Origin: Umbelopsis isabellina
Taxonomy: Eukaryota; Mucoromycota; Umbelopsidomycetes; Umbelopsidales; Umbelopsidaceae
Length of the DNA: 64,000 nucleotides
Assembly (NCBI GenBank): GCA_016758905.1
Contig: JAEPQZ010000011.1
Location: 620,001-684,000, forward strand
Reading direction: 5' to 3'
Below, one piece after another: positions 26,129 through 39,159 of this stretch (its first letter is position 1; the number at the start of each line of letters is the position of its first letter). The notes beneath the pieces were generated by a model. That model was not told where the DNA came from. It saw only the letters and a program-made list of their open reading frames with translations, and ran no database searches. The position numbers and the translations under genes are program-made.

Positions 26129-26783
26129 GATTAGGTAGAAAACGGTGTGGATATGGCAAAAACACTTTGAGACAGGTTTTTTTTTCGCTGGGTTGGAGCG
26201 GGGTAGCCGCGGCGAGTGAATGGGAATACTTGGAGATTTTCTCTTTTCCCCGCTGTGCTCACAAATTATTAAAGACTAAATTGTTTTTATTGTAGAATTA
26301 AGTATTGAGGGTTTGTAGCACATCACATTTGGCGTTGAGGCTAAGCTGCAAGAAGCTTACTCCGGACAGCTATAAGAGGACGCCAATTTTGTTTTATGTT
26401 ACACTCGGCACCTTTGATTGAGTGTAGACATGAACGGAGTGTTTATGGATCTGGAAACCGTCAACTTCAGATATTTGAACAGTAGTTGCTTAAGATACAA
26501 CAAATGAATACAGGAGATTGCTGTTGGTTATGCTACAACAATGGAGTGTTTCCAAAAGCATATCTGGAGCTGTTCCGGGGGTTTATTAGGGAATCACCTG
26601 GTCAACCATTATCTGCTAATGTTCATGTGTCAAATAAGCGAATGCTACGTGCTTCACACACAAGTGATAATTTGAGACTCAAGATGAGCTGTCATTTTTA
26701 TTTCATTTCATTCATTTACACTTTTCAAAGCATCTTTTTACACAGAGAATACTGACTAAATAATTGTTAGCAATGTCCATAAT
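26129..26783. other. intergenic, no gene seen
   Basis: Promoter space of the mannosidase and 3' flank of the zinc-finger gene, both minus strand. Only short open frames are seen. Confidence 0.5.
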
Positions 26784-27850
26784 TTATGGAGTAGACGCCG
26801 GGCTCAGCTCGGGCGTATGAGGAAGCATATTGTTCAACTGGTTAGTAATAACAACTAAATGGGAGTGCTCGACATGGTATTTCAGGCCATTAAGATTTTT
26901 GTATCGTTTACGACAAGATCCAATCGTGCATTCAAAAGGGCGTTGTAGACGCCTTTCTGTATCACTTTCGTCATTGCCATGGTGGCCATGCAAATTGTGA
27001 TACTTTAGCCCGTTGGGGTTTTTATAAGCCTTTTCACACCCTGGTACTGTACATTTAAAGGGCTTATTGGCATTGACTGTTGATAAAAAGTGAGTTAGTT
27101 AATGATGAATTTATGGCAGGGAAGCTTCATGTCCTGACTGAACTAAATGTGACGCCGAAAGATAAAGAAGTTGCATTGGATACTATACCATCTTGGGTAG
27201 CGATAGATGCCAGTGTGGAACTGGCAACATCCAATCCAGCCTTGGCGAGGAAATCTTCGCCAAGTGAAGTTGGGGTAGCGGTAGCAGAAAAAGATGTTGG
27301 CACATTTAAGGTGTCTATGGATAGAGGGGACATATCTGGTGGAACACTTCGTTGTCGCTTATGACCATGACCAGTATCAATATTAGAGATGGCACTGGGA
27401 GCAATTGGCTGTAACTGGTCACTTCTTTCCTCGTTAGCTCGTTTCAGACCCAACAAAGGCGTAGCTGGTCGAGCCACTTCAAGGTTCTCGCTGACAATAG
27501 TATCATCCATGTTGGGTAGGGCTTCATCGTTTTCTAACGATGTTCGTTCATCTTCTTCCAAGCGAACGTGGCATTCTTCATAATGTTCAAGTAGATCATG
27601 AAGATCACCTAATGTCTGCCCACAACAAGTAAAGTCACGACAGAAATGATGTTCCAAGTCTCTGATATCAGCAAGGGAAGGACGATGTGGAAGATGCGCC
27701 ATATCTCGTAACCTCAATAAGGGATAACATAAAGCATAAATATTTTGCAAATCAACAGGACCCCTATCTTTATGTCAAATGATCTTACCAAGGATGGCAT
27801 TCCTTGTCATTGTTGTTGAGGTGTATAGTCATTGCTTCAATTGTCGGCAT
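26784..27850 (-). CDS. sfp1: SFP1-like C2H2 zinc-finger transcription factor
   Basis: The best model has exons 27850-27789, 27763-27144 and 27076-26784 (about 324 residues). A first, CC-type finger-like stretch (FTCCGQTLGDLHDLLEHYEECH) is followed by a Ser/Thr-rich linker with KRQR, and then two tandem C2H2 fingers near the C-terminus (CTVPGCEKAYKNPNGLKYH and CTIGSCRKRYKNLNGLKYH). This arrangement is that of fungal Sfp1, which in yeast activates ribosomal-protein and ribosome-biogenesis genes under TORC1 control. Two junctions are uncertain. Intron 1 would be only 25 nt (27764-27788), or 76 nt if a GAG acceptor 51 nt downstream is used, both in the same frame. Intron 2 needs a weak donor (GTTCAG) to keep phase. 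Confidence 0.78.
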
Positions 27851-28271
27851 GGTGGTTCATCAATAGGAGGTGGGAACAGGCGGAAAAACGGAAAATATGC
27901 AATTATGAAGTAGAGATTATATGTGCTTTTGCTTAAATACTTTTCGATGTTCGACAAAGAATGGCGATGTAACTTTATAATTTGTTGTTAGGGCAAATGA
28001 TATAATAGAAGGGCAAAAACAAGCTTGAGGAGGTGTTCGATCAAGTTAAAACAGAAGAAGGTTTAAAAGTCGCTTGGTTTTATACGAAAAGCCCTGTCGG
28101 ATTAGCGTACAGCACATGGCCACTTTTGACTGAGCCGCAAAGTTGGGCGTTCTTGAAGCTTTCCCATCTGTGGGTATTATAGCGTCCTAGCAATAAATCT
28201 TGCGCTTGTCAGCCGATGCCATGGTGTCACAGCATTAGTTCAAACCAGATCACAATGACGCCAATCTGTCA

Positions 28272-28300
28272 AACTGGCAAATCATTAAGATTTGCCAGTT
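28272..28300. repeat. perfect 12-bp inverted repeat, 5-nt loop
   Basis: AACTGGCAAATC, loop ATTAA, GATTTGCCAGTT. The arms are exact reverse complements. It stands alone between two divergent genes about 420 nt from the start codon of the zinc-finger gene. No flanking target duplication was noticed. Confidence 0.85.
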
Positions 28301-29393
28301 GGTATATCGCACCATCAAAAATATTACTCCAACCCTGTGGAAATTTCTTTCGCATAATTGAAGTTTCATTTTGTTGGGCAAGATTGTTTCATGTTATTAC
28401 CGGAAAAAGGTAAATTCTTCTACCCTAGTCAACAACCTAGCCGCCACATAAAAATGTATCGTTAATACAAGATAGCAGTTTTTATTCTTTAGTGGACAAT
28501 TAGTTATAGGGAATATGACCTATTTCATGAAAATCCCGCTTTTTAGTCTAAAAAATTTGAAGTACTGGTTTTTCTCAGTCCTGAATTTCCTCAATAAATC
28601 ACATCCATGTGGGCAAGTTAGATTAAATGGGCACCTGTGGTGCTGTTTCGTGTCTTGGTCGAATAAGGAAACAATGGCTGATCTTACATATATAAGCGCG
28701 AGAATATCGATTCTCGTTATAACCTCGCGAATAAACCGAAAGATACGAGTAGCTTATTCAAGGGCTGGTAATATTGAAACCAAGCAGTTTGTTGCAATAT
28801 CATATGAAGTAACTGGAACTTGTATGAATCACATATATAAAGTCCATAGTGCACCTCCTCTTGTTTTTCGCTAGCAAACAATTCCGCAATTGACTGTCAT
28901 TTATTGACGACTGCATTAAATATGATCATCCCCCACGCTGAAATTTGAGAGATCGAATAAATTTGTATGCAAACCCTTCTAAGACAAGCAAAATCTTGCC
29001 TGTTTCCAATTTGGGAACATATTTATCAATGGTGGATTGTCTATAATTAAGCTTTTCTGATTGAAGTCTTTTATTTGATAGCAATGCAACAGCTCAAGTT
29101 ATTATAAGGCGGGCATGCTCGTGAGAAAGATCTTTTCAAGTCCGAACTTGAGTCATGTCGGGGCGTGCTTGTCGGCACTCCACAACCATTCTACTGCTTT
29201 AATAATTACTAGTGGTAATCGCAAAGTTGCTAGTTTATTAATCGATTGCTCATAGTAAGTAAGGAAATATGGGCCACTTATACACTCCATGTAATGTAAT
29301 ACCAAGCTAACAAGCAATGAGTTGTCAGGTTATGATTATACGGGTTTTAATAATTTGGCATATATTTTTTGATTGTTTCCCGCAAGCCACTGT

Positions 29394-29406
29394 TTCCAGA
29401 GCTTTC
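29394..29406 (+). promoter_or_regulatory. heat-shock-element-like motif upstream of HSP60
   Basis: TTC-nn-GAG-nn-TTC: three alternating 5-bp units, two perfect and the middle one GAG instead of GAA. It lies about 100 nt before the HSP60 ATG, a position typical for Hsf1 sites. Confidence 0.5.
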
Positions 29407-29447
29407 TCGCACAATTTTTTTGTTTTTTGTTGTCCCAAAATTTTTGA

Positions 29448-31397
<1,950 letters not shown>

Positions 31398-32549
31398 AGA
31401 AACCACACTTTTAAAACATGAAACTTACCCATAATATCACACTCCATTCTGCAAAAAAAACCTTCCATCTAACTTCTTTTGTATCTTGTGTCTTTTTCTT
31501 CATCCCCTAAAACGCTTTTATTGCAAATTGCATTATATAGAAACAAAACCATAAATTCGTTATTTTCGCTTTTTCACATGTGAACCATAAGGCAAGATTG
31601 AAGCAATGGAAGAAATAAACTCTAAATATTTCGCTGATGAGTTCACTTTACGCCTCAGTGGAGTTGAATATGACCATAACTTTTAGTTAAACTACCAAAA
31701 AAGACCAGTGTTCCACGGATCAGACCAAACTTCTCGGGATGGGGTCATACCCTGGCGTCAATGGAAACTCAAATTGATTAAGCTCTGATGCGTACCTCCA
31801 AATCACGATATTAGTCTGACTTTAGCTCTACAGCCAATGAAAAAAATGATACCATGACGCTTTTCATCATAATCATGGAAAAAGAGTATGCTGGAAAGTA
31901 GATGGAACACAATCACCGACGTCCATAACAACTCCACTTTTTCTGATTAGATATTTCAGACCCCACCGATAAATCGCTTCAGGGAGTATATGTCCAGAGA
32001 TATGGATCAGTTTTTTGCGGCTTCCTCGCCATAAGTTTATTGCAAATTAAATATAACAAAATAGGACGATGTTTCATGCCAAAAGTGTAACATTTTGTTT
32101 GTTATTGATAGTCAGAGTAAAAATGGAAGACAATAGAGTTTGCGATGCGTTGAAGGGGTTATTTTACCCGATAAACCAATCAAATGTAGAAGTGACAGGT
32201 ACAAATTTGGTTTCCGGTGTGCAGGGACTTGTTAACCCAAGCATATATATTAAATCAAAATTAAGAGCGCGTCAAACTTTCAACTTGCTAGCATAATGGC
32301 CAACAAATCAAAGAGTACACTAAGAGGTCAAATTACTGAAGGCCATAATCACGATAAAACTTCACCCTTGTACATTTCTACAACTCACAACATGGTTGAA
32401 AGAGAATATAAATCCAATATCCGCGGCTGTCACCGAGTCAGTTTCAACGTTTTACTAGGTCCGCAGCTCAAAAAGGCGATCAAAGCGCTTACCGACAGGC
32501 AAATTGTCACCTCTCATCTTCATTTACATTCTACATCATTAATAACTAC
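31398..32549. other. intergenic; promoter and 5' leader of the WOPR gene
   Basis: About 1.15 kb. No separate gene is supported. A TATA-like stretch (32245-32252) and an ATG at 32296 that opens a 103-codon frame overlapping the WOPR start at 32550 lie at the right end. Confidence 0.5.
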
Positions 32550-33779
32550 ATGTACCCAGAAGCCTCTTTCCACGGCTACGTTGCTTCAACGCAAGACGTT
32601 TTGTTAATTTTTGAAGCGTGTCGTCGTGGTATCCTACCAAAAATCCACAGGAGGTTACAAGACAAGGAGCGTGGCATAATACAGAGTGGAGCAATATTCG
32701 TATTTGATGAACATGATTCAGGTAAACATATTCTCAAATAGACGTTGATAAAACCTCCCTATAGAAAATTAGAAGAGAGAAATAATGCATATGAAATCAT
32801 TTGGTTCTCTTTTGGTAATCACACCACGCTAACATATAAGCCCTTTGATATCAATGTCTTAGGTATCAAGCGTTGGACAGACGGTTATAATTGGAGCCCT
32901 TCACGCATTCTTGGTAATTTTTTGATATATCGAGAGGTACATAAGAAATCAGATGGGCGCAAAGGTTCCAGCGCCAGTATAACAGACGTAAGGGATGATA
33001 TTACGGACTATACACCAATCAAAAAGATATCCAAGCGTAAGAATGAAAAGCGACTCGTTGGCAGTTTATCAGAATCTTACAATTATAAGCAAGATGGGCT
33101 GATCAAGAAGTCAATGAGTATAAAGATCAATGGGGTTTCACAGCATCTTATATCTTACTATTATCCTGAGGAAGTTGAGAATGGAACATTACGCACTCCG
33201 TCTGCCGTCCCTGAATTGGCTGAGCTTGAGATCTCACCCGTATTCCTTCGGGAGGAAAACTTTCGAGTGCCTCCCATGGTGGAGCCGACTTCCGATCACG
33301 ATTTGACCATGCCCTCCACGCCTACAATGATGCCACCTCCAATTCATGCCAGGCCATTTCATAATTTGTTAGAAGATAACGTACATCACCCCTCACCTCC
33401 AATGTCCCAATCACAATCTAATCACCATACATCTTATTCATTGGATCACGAATTTAATCATCGAACCACCTTACCTCCATTCAGAAGCATGTCTTTGGGC
33501 AACATCTATTCGGATCACCACCCAGTGTCTAGCCCCAGGTTTCCGATGGATCTTCCCACTTTTCCCCCAACCATGATTCGGAATCATAACGAAGATCAAC
33601 ATGCTATCAAGCACGAAGTCGATCAATATCCCTTACAGACCATGCCCTCAAATGCGTCTGTTCATCCGTATTTACCGGCATCCACTTCCTTCACATCTCC
33701 TACCATACCTACACCAATGAGCAATAGCCTCCATCTTCCTCGTATCGAGGACTACGAGCATCGGCCCGATGTATATTAA
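32550..33779 (+). CDS. WOPR (Gti1/Pac2 family) transcription factor
   Basis: Two exons (32550-32721, 32863-33779) joined in phase 1 over a 141-nt intron give about 362 residues. The N-terminal half of the WOPR box spans residues 1-85: FHGYVASTQDVLLIFEACR, RRLQDKERGIIQSGAIFVFDE, and GIKRWTDGYNWSPSR, then LGNFLIYRE. The second half follows at about 110-170 (KQDGLIKKSMSI, then SYYYPEEVENG). The rest is Pro/His/Ser-rich and low complexity, as in the activation part of such factors. WOPR proteins (Wor1, Ryp1, Pac2, Gti1) are fungal master regulators of morphological switching, sporulation or pathogenicity. The start at 32550 places the box at the very N-terminus, as in many family members; an ATG at 32296 in another frame precedes it, so a different first exon or uORF control is possible. 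Confidence 0.9.
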
Positions 33780-34122
33780 AAAATTTGATTTAACGTTACA
33801 TAAAACAAGGATAAATAAAGAAAAATAAAACTAAAATCCCTCATATGCCATTTGATAGTATCTTTCCTCCGCAGCTATAAAGATGCGTGAAATTATAGCT
33901 TTCGGCATTCCAATGCAAGTGGGTACATTTGAAAATACAAAAATTTGATTGGGCGATGATTATATATTTTGCTGGGACTGCCCTTATTTTCCCATTTTGA
34001 TCAACTCACACGGCCGCCAGTCCGCCAGCCCTTCGTCTCTAAGTCCCAAATTCCCTGTATTCGCACTGTTACTGCAACCTTTTTCCTTCTTCTCTATATC
34101 ATAATACTATACAATATCACTA
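33780..34122. other. intergenic, no gene seen
   Basis: Short spacer between the WOPR gene and the next plus-strand gene; AT-rich, no open frame with support. Confidence 0.5.
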
Positions 34123-35999
34123 ATGGCTGCGCTTGCTACTACGGCAGACCAGCAATCTACCTTGTATCAGCCGCAAGCTGAAGATATATTGTCAGACGAT
34201 GAATTATTAGAACTGTTTCGAGTAGTGAAGCAGATATTTCGCAAGAAACCGACCACTGAACGAATATCCAAAGTACTTTTTTGTTTTTGCTATGCTTTGG
34301 GAGACGAAGTAAAATTTTACAAACCCCAAGCAGATCGGATTTCTTTCAAAGAAGAAGGCGCAACACAGTATAGCGTAGTCAAGGTTCCGGGAAGTCCTGA
34401 TAGGTCTGTCAACATGTCACCCATCTTGCGAGAATTACCAACACAACCCAGCGAATCTGTTGATGATCAACGCCGATCTTATTCTGTACCTTATATAACA
34501 CAAAAGAAAGAACCACTATCGAAATCGTCTTCCAAATCTCCCAATTCACCATCACTGCCGTCATTTTCAGCCCACTTTGGCCAAGACCGTCTGCCGTCAC
34601 CCAAAGCTCCGTCAACTAAAGCGCCTTACATGGAGCATCCAACCAATGGTTTTAGACCGCCATATCCTTCTATTCAACCATCGGAAATGAAGTCTCCGCC
34701 CCGTCAATTCCATTCTTCGTCACCCTCCCTATCGCCACAGACATCACATACGCTTGCTTCAAACCCTGGCGCCGCCATCACCCGTCGAGGATTTTATTAT
34801 CAGCCTGGCCGAATCAACAATGAAGATGTTTTAGTGCAACGTTATGCTGAACAGGGTTTGCTGATACATAGCCCACTGATTAAGAAGAAACGCCGAGCTG
34901 TCTACCCAGATGGTCCTCCGGAAAATGGCCCTGAACTCAACGACGTCCTGGCATTTCCTCCTCGTCCATTAGGAGAAGGTCCAACCAAGAAACCAAAGAT
35001 CCCACATCGACATGGTGAATTTGAATCCAGACGTTAGTATTCAGTATTGACAAGCTATAAGAGATTTTCTTGTGACACAGTGTATTAACGTATACTTTTT
35101 TTTTTTGGCTTTATGTAGGAGACGACATCATTCAGCGGCTAAGATCAGTAACGGTCTCTGACTTGGAACAAAAGGCAAAGAAAATAAGTGGTCGCTTCAC
35201 GCTGGCTATAGAAAGACCAAATCCACCATCGAGACACACTGCTGAAGAAGTGATTCGGCCAGCTCTGTATATCCTAGCGAAACACTCCAATATGAAACCT
35301 CATTTGGACAATGGCATGAATCAAAATGGAATATATTACAACTGGGATTACTATCGGTTGTTCCTTGCCTTCGATCAATTCCAACAAGCCTATGCTCAAT
35401 TCTACCCTGTCGCTGGATCAGCATGCTCATGTTCCAAAGAAGAACATGACCGGCATGGCGGATGTATGAAGAGTAGTTTAGCCGACCGAGAGAAAGAGAA
35501 AAACGCAAACATGAAAGCCTATCGTCCCTGGATTGAACCTCTGTTGAAGGAAACTAACTGGGCGGCTTTTCGACGAAATATTGTTGTCGGTGAACGTATG
35601 ATGCAACTTACCAAAGCCGTAGGTCTAGGCGTTTTGCTGATGACCAAAGAGCTCAGCGGCAGCAAGATCCATCTTACCTTCACTAATAACGAATGGCATG
35701 AATTCCTGACTGGCTTGATATCGGGCAAATGGGATTCAGTTGTCACCAACTTGAGTGGCGACGATGCAAACGGCTCAAAATTGGTTCAAGAGCTATGTAA
35801 AAAGTTTGATTCACCTAGATGGTTTGAGTCTCATGAACGACCAAGGAGCCAAGATGATGGCTCTGAAAACGATGTGGTGATGGCAGACTCGAGGTCGTCT
35901 TCAGATCATTCTTCTCCACGGTCGCAAGATCTCGATGCTGACCGACGGAGGAGCGTTATGTCCATCACAGAAATGAAAAACACCACAGCTGTCAGCTAG
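34123..35999 (+). CDS. uncharacterised two-exon protein with disordered centre
   Basis: Exons 34123-35032 and 35119-35999 (phase-1 join, donor GTTAGT) give about 596 residues. Residues about 20-75 form an ordered helical segment (LSDDELLELFRVVKQIFRKK), the middle is Pro/Ser-rich with basic SPxK-like stretches, and a basic patch (IKKKRRAVYPDG) could be a nuclear signal. From about residue 305 onward a second ordered region contains DDIIQRLRSVTVSDLEQKAKK, a CSCSKEEHDRHGGCMKSS segment with clustered Cys/His, and KLVQELCKKFDSPRWFES, then an acidic Ser-rich tail. I do not recognise any named domain. It lies just downstream of a WOPR regulator on the same strand. It is well supported as a gene by the long open frames and consistent splice phase. 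Confidence 0.8.
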
Positions 36000-38004
36000 T
36001 TCTGACGCTTTCATTTTGATCCCATTTCACTTTCTTATATATCTTTTGATACTCCAATTCCATTTTGCTTCTCGCTAGTTACAACCCTTACTACATACTC
36101 ATGCTGTTTGTGCATACATAACGCTATTTTACCATATACAGCCCCACCTTGTACCATTAAAAACCTGTGTCCTTTGACTTCGTCAATCCAGTATTCCATG
36201 TATGATCGTTTCATGACCGATTCATATTTGCTGTTGTGCTTTGTTATCTCCAAGTCGTTCGAAATCAGCTTTCGAGCCGAACAGGCGGTTTACCAGTGCT
36301 CTGGTACCGTCGCGTTGATTTCGTCCACAATTTACATATGTAGCTTCCCGTTAGCAACCTGAATTCGATATTGCTTGTTGTAGCATAGCAAGTGTCGTAC
36401 AAGACTTTTCCACACTAGCACCAAAACAATCTGGTTATCGACGTTATTGCCTCATCGTGAGCCTAATAATAGTCGTCTGAACCTTCTGAGATTGCTAATT
36501 ATTAAGGCAATGATAGGGGCCCAGCACGGGGGGTCTGTGTGTAGTTAAAGTGACAGCCAAAGATACAAGTTCGCACAGTCTATTAAAGGCATGATTTGGG
36601 GGGCTTTGGAAGACCTCCATGCTTTTTACACATTTTGATGTTTACCGAAATCGCTGTTTTACTAATCTGACCCCATGTCAAACAAGGGAATGGGGGAGAG
36701 CAATGGTGAGATGGTGGTGGTTACCAGTTTTCCCAACAGCCTGGAACGTGGCATGCGCCTCTTCCGGTTACAACAGCGGAAGTGCATGCTCAACCCTCAC
36801 TCGATGGTTTTTATCGCCACTTTCAAAATATAAACAAATCTGTCGAGCTGGCATTGCATATTGAGGGTTTTTTCACTTGTGATCTAGTATTGGTTTGCAT
36901 AGATCGAGATGCACAGAGGAAAAACCATAACGCGAGCCGAGGCAAACGCCATACTACTTTAATGAGCCAACGCTAATTACTTGTTTCTGCAACCGTATGT
37001 CCACCACAATGTATAATACACGTTGATAGCTACATGTTACAAACCTGTGCGGGTGCCTGCTTTAGGCTTAACATCTGCAAGCATTGACCAACAAGGCAAT
37101 CCGGTAAACGTACTGCATTGGGGTTTCTTGTAAAAAATGTCCAATCACACAATAACCCTATGAACATCGGAGCCGAAATAGTGCTCCCCATGATTTCAAT
37201 ATGCTGCATGGTTTGAATTGTCCGATTTATGGGAACTTTACAAAAACCGGGTATCAATTTCAACTTAACAGCAACACAAAGCAAACAAGAACAGGCGTGA
37301 ACCAGCTGCTTGCGAAACTCAGCTATCTCCGCGCTATGTCCATTCAAGTACACATTCACTGCCTCTTAAGCTACGATATTGATGGCAGCTACTATACTTC
37401 ACGTATATGTATTGTATCTGCAGCTGGAAGTACGTACCGTATCAGGCTTTCATAATTGTTGCATAAATTAGGATGAGTGAGGTGAACCACAGTGATCAAT
37501 TATTTCCAACAAAATGCTTTTCTGTAATATTTATAAAAGCGAAAGTGTTTGGGATAACCGATTTTGCTAGCTAGGGATGATATGGCAGCTCATTGAGTTG
37601 CGTGTATACCAATCTAAACACATTGTTCCGTTGACAGAGGGTGAAATATTTATTTTGCCGAGCCTGGCTCAAGCATATCATTAAATACATTTTTCCAACC
37701 GAGTGGACCACTTGGCCAGAACGCGTCATTGCAGTAATGAAAGTGACCATGGCAGCGTCGCAGTTGCATCGCTATCAAATCTTTTGCTTATATAAACAAT
37801 TACATTCCTTTGCAATTAAACCGACTATCCATTCTGGCGGGTGAATATACTCAATACCATAGCCACAAAATGAGTCAAAGTTAGGAGGTCGGGAAGAGCT
37901 CAATTTTGCGATTGGATGGGTAAATTTTCTGGATTTCATAAATATGTACCAGGGATATAAAGCAATTGTTGTAAATCTCTATATCGTAAGTTCTTTTCAT
38001 ATTC
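36000..38004. other. 2-kb gene-free stretch
   Basis: Short open frames on both strands (longest about 109 codons, minus strand near 37030-37359) show no recognisable protein content. A TATAAAG at 37956-37962, about 45 nt before the next ATG, is a likely core promoter. No repeat or RNA gene is seen. Confidence 0.5.
37956..37962 (+). promoter_or_regulatory. TATA box of the DJ-1/PfpI gene
   Basis: TATAAAG lies 43-49 nt upstream of the ATG at 38005. Confidence 0.45.
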
Positions 38005-38721
38005 ATGACTCAAGAAACACCCACAACCTTTGGCTATCTACTTTACCCTGGCTTCGCCTTGTTGGACGTATGCGGACCATTGGAAATTTTCAACGCACTG
38101 TCTGCCCTCGTTTCCATTCAAATGTCTCTGATAGCTTTGGACTCTCTGGAACCAGTTTCCACTTGCGTTTCTCCAGATTCCATTCCTGGGTTCAAGGGTA
38201 GCTCAATGGAAAAGATGCTGCCGATGAACACCTTGGAGCAAAAGATTACTCCTACTCATACTCTGGATACCGTTCCTGAATTAGATGTATTGATTATTCC
38301 TGGTGGATTCGGTGGCCTTGCTGCGTCTCAGAATCCAAAAGTGTTGAATTTCATCAAGAGCACCAAGGCACGTCACATCCTCACCGTCTGCAACGGTTCT
38401 CCTGTCCTCGCAGCCACAGGTTTGTTGGATGGCCATAAGGCTACTACCAATAAGTGGCTATATGAGACACTTGTTGCATCTCGTCCTCAAGTAAACTGGG
38501 TAGCAAAGGCACGCTGGGTACATGATGGCCGCTTCTGGACATCTTCTGGTGTATCAGCTGGCATGGATCTTGCCTCCGCATATGTCAGAGAAATATACGG
38601 TGAAAAGATCGGGGAACTTGTCACGGATATCATCGAATATACTCCTGAGCTAAATCCCGACAACGACCCATTTTGTGGAGTTTACAAAAAGTACCCACCT
38701 GAAGCTTTGCAAGATTTGTAA
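38005..38721 (+). CDS. DJ-1/PfpI (class I glutamine-amidotransferase-like) protein
   Basis: A single exon of 238 residues, without introns although the neighbours are spliced. It starts TFGYLLYPGFALLDVCGPLEIF, holds the conserved LDVLIIPGGFGG turn, and has the nucleophile elbow ILTVCNGSPVLAATGLLDG with Cys, followed by KATTNKW and SAGMDLA. This layout is that of fungal ThiJ/PfpI proteins close to isonitrile hydratase and to the N-terminal domain of AraC-type regulators. Functions in the superfamily range from glyoxalase III and isonitrile hydratase to stress-linked deglycase-like activities; which applies here is unknown. The Glu in PLEIF is the usual partner of the Cys. The ATG at 38005 is well placed behind a TATA box. 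Confidence 0.9.
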   Translation: MTQETPTTFGYLLYPGFALLDVCGPLEIFNALSALVSIQMSLIALDSLEPVSTCVSPDSIPGFKGSSMEKMLPMNTLEQKITPTHTLDTVPELDVLIIPGGFGGLAASQNPKVLNFIKSTKARHILTVCNGSPVLAATGLLDGHKATTNKWLYETLVASRPQVNWVAKARWVHDGRFWTSSGVSAGMDLASAYVREIYGEKIGELVTDIIEYTPELNPDNDPFCGVYKKYPPEALQDL

Positions 38722-39159
38722 TAAGTCCAATCTCGGTTATAAGAAGCTGTGTCGTTAAGTGTTATAAATAAAGAGTTGCAATTGTGGATTAAATTAACTG
38801 TGTCAATGATAAATTGTTTCTGTGAGCAAAGTCGGCATTTTTCTTTCCGCAATGAAGTTGATGAGAACGATTTATTCATATAATGTGGATGCCTAAGAGT
38901 AAAAGTATTACACGCATCAGCACATCGCACCTTTTCACATATTGCCAATGGTTAATAACGATTATGAACGGCATGTCAATGTTTAAATTGGTAATTTCAT
39001 TATTACAACTCGAAATAAGGAGATCGAGCTCGGTGGGATCAATTATCTACAAGGTGGTATTTTACATAATCACGAACTAATGAATATATACATGTTATGC
39101 AGTCTAATGTTACAGCTAGGATATATGTGTACAAATGTCATTGAGGTTCAGGTTGTCGT
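38722..39159. other. convergent 3' flanks, no gene seen
   Basis: Spacer between the DJ-1/PfpI gene (plus) and the PQ-loop gene (minus). Nothing else is seen. Confidence 0.5.

Noticed and set aside
32296-32607. Separate 103-residue protein gene (MANKSKSTL start)
   Set aside because: No domain is seen and it overlaps the WOPR start; I treat it as a uORF or alternative leader rather than a gene.
37030-37359. 109-codon minus-strand frame in the 36-38 kb gap
   Set aside because: No family resemblance, no neighbouring exon that would extend it, and no promoter-like element.
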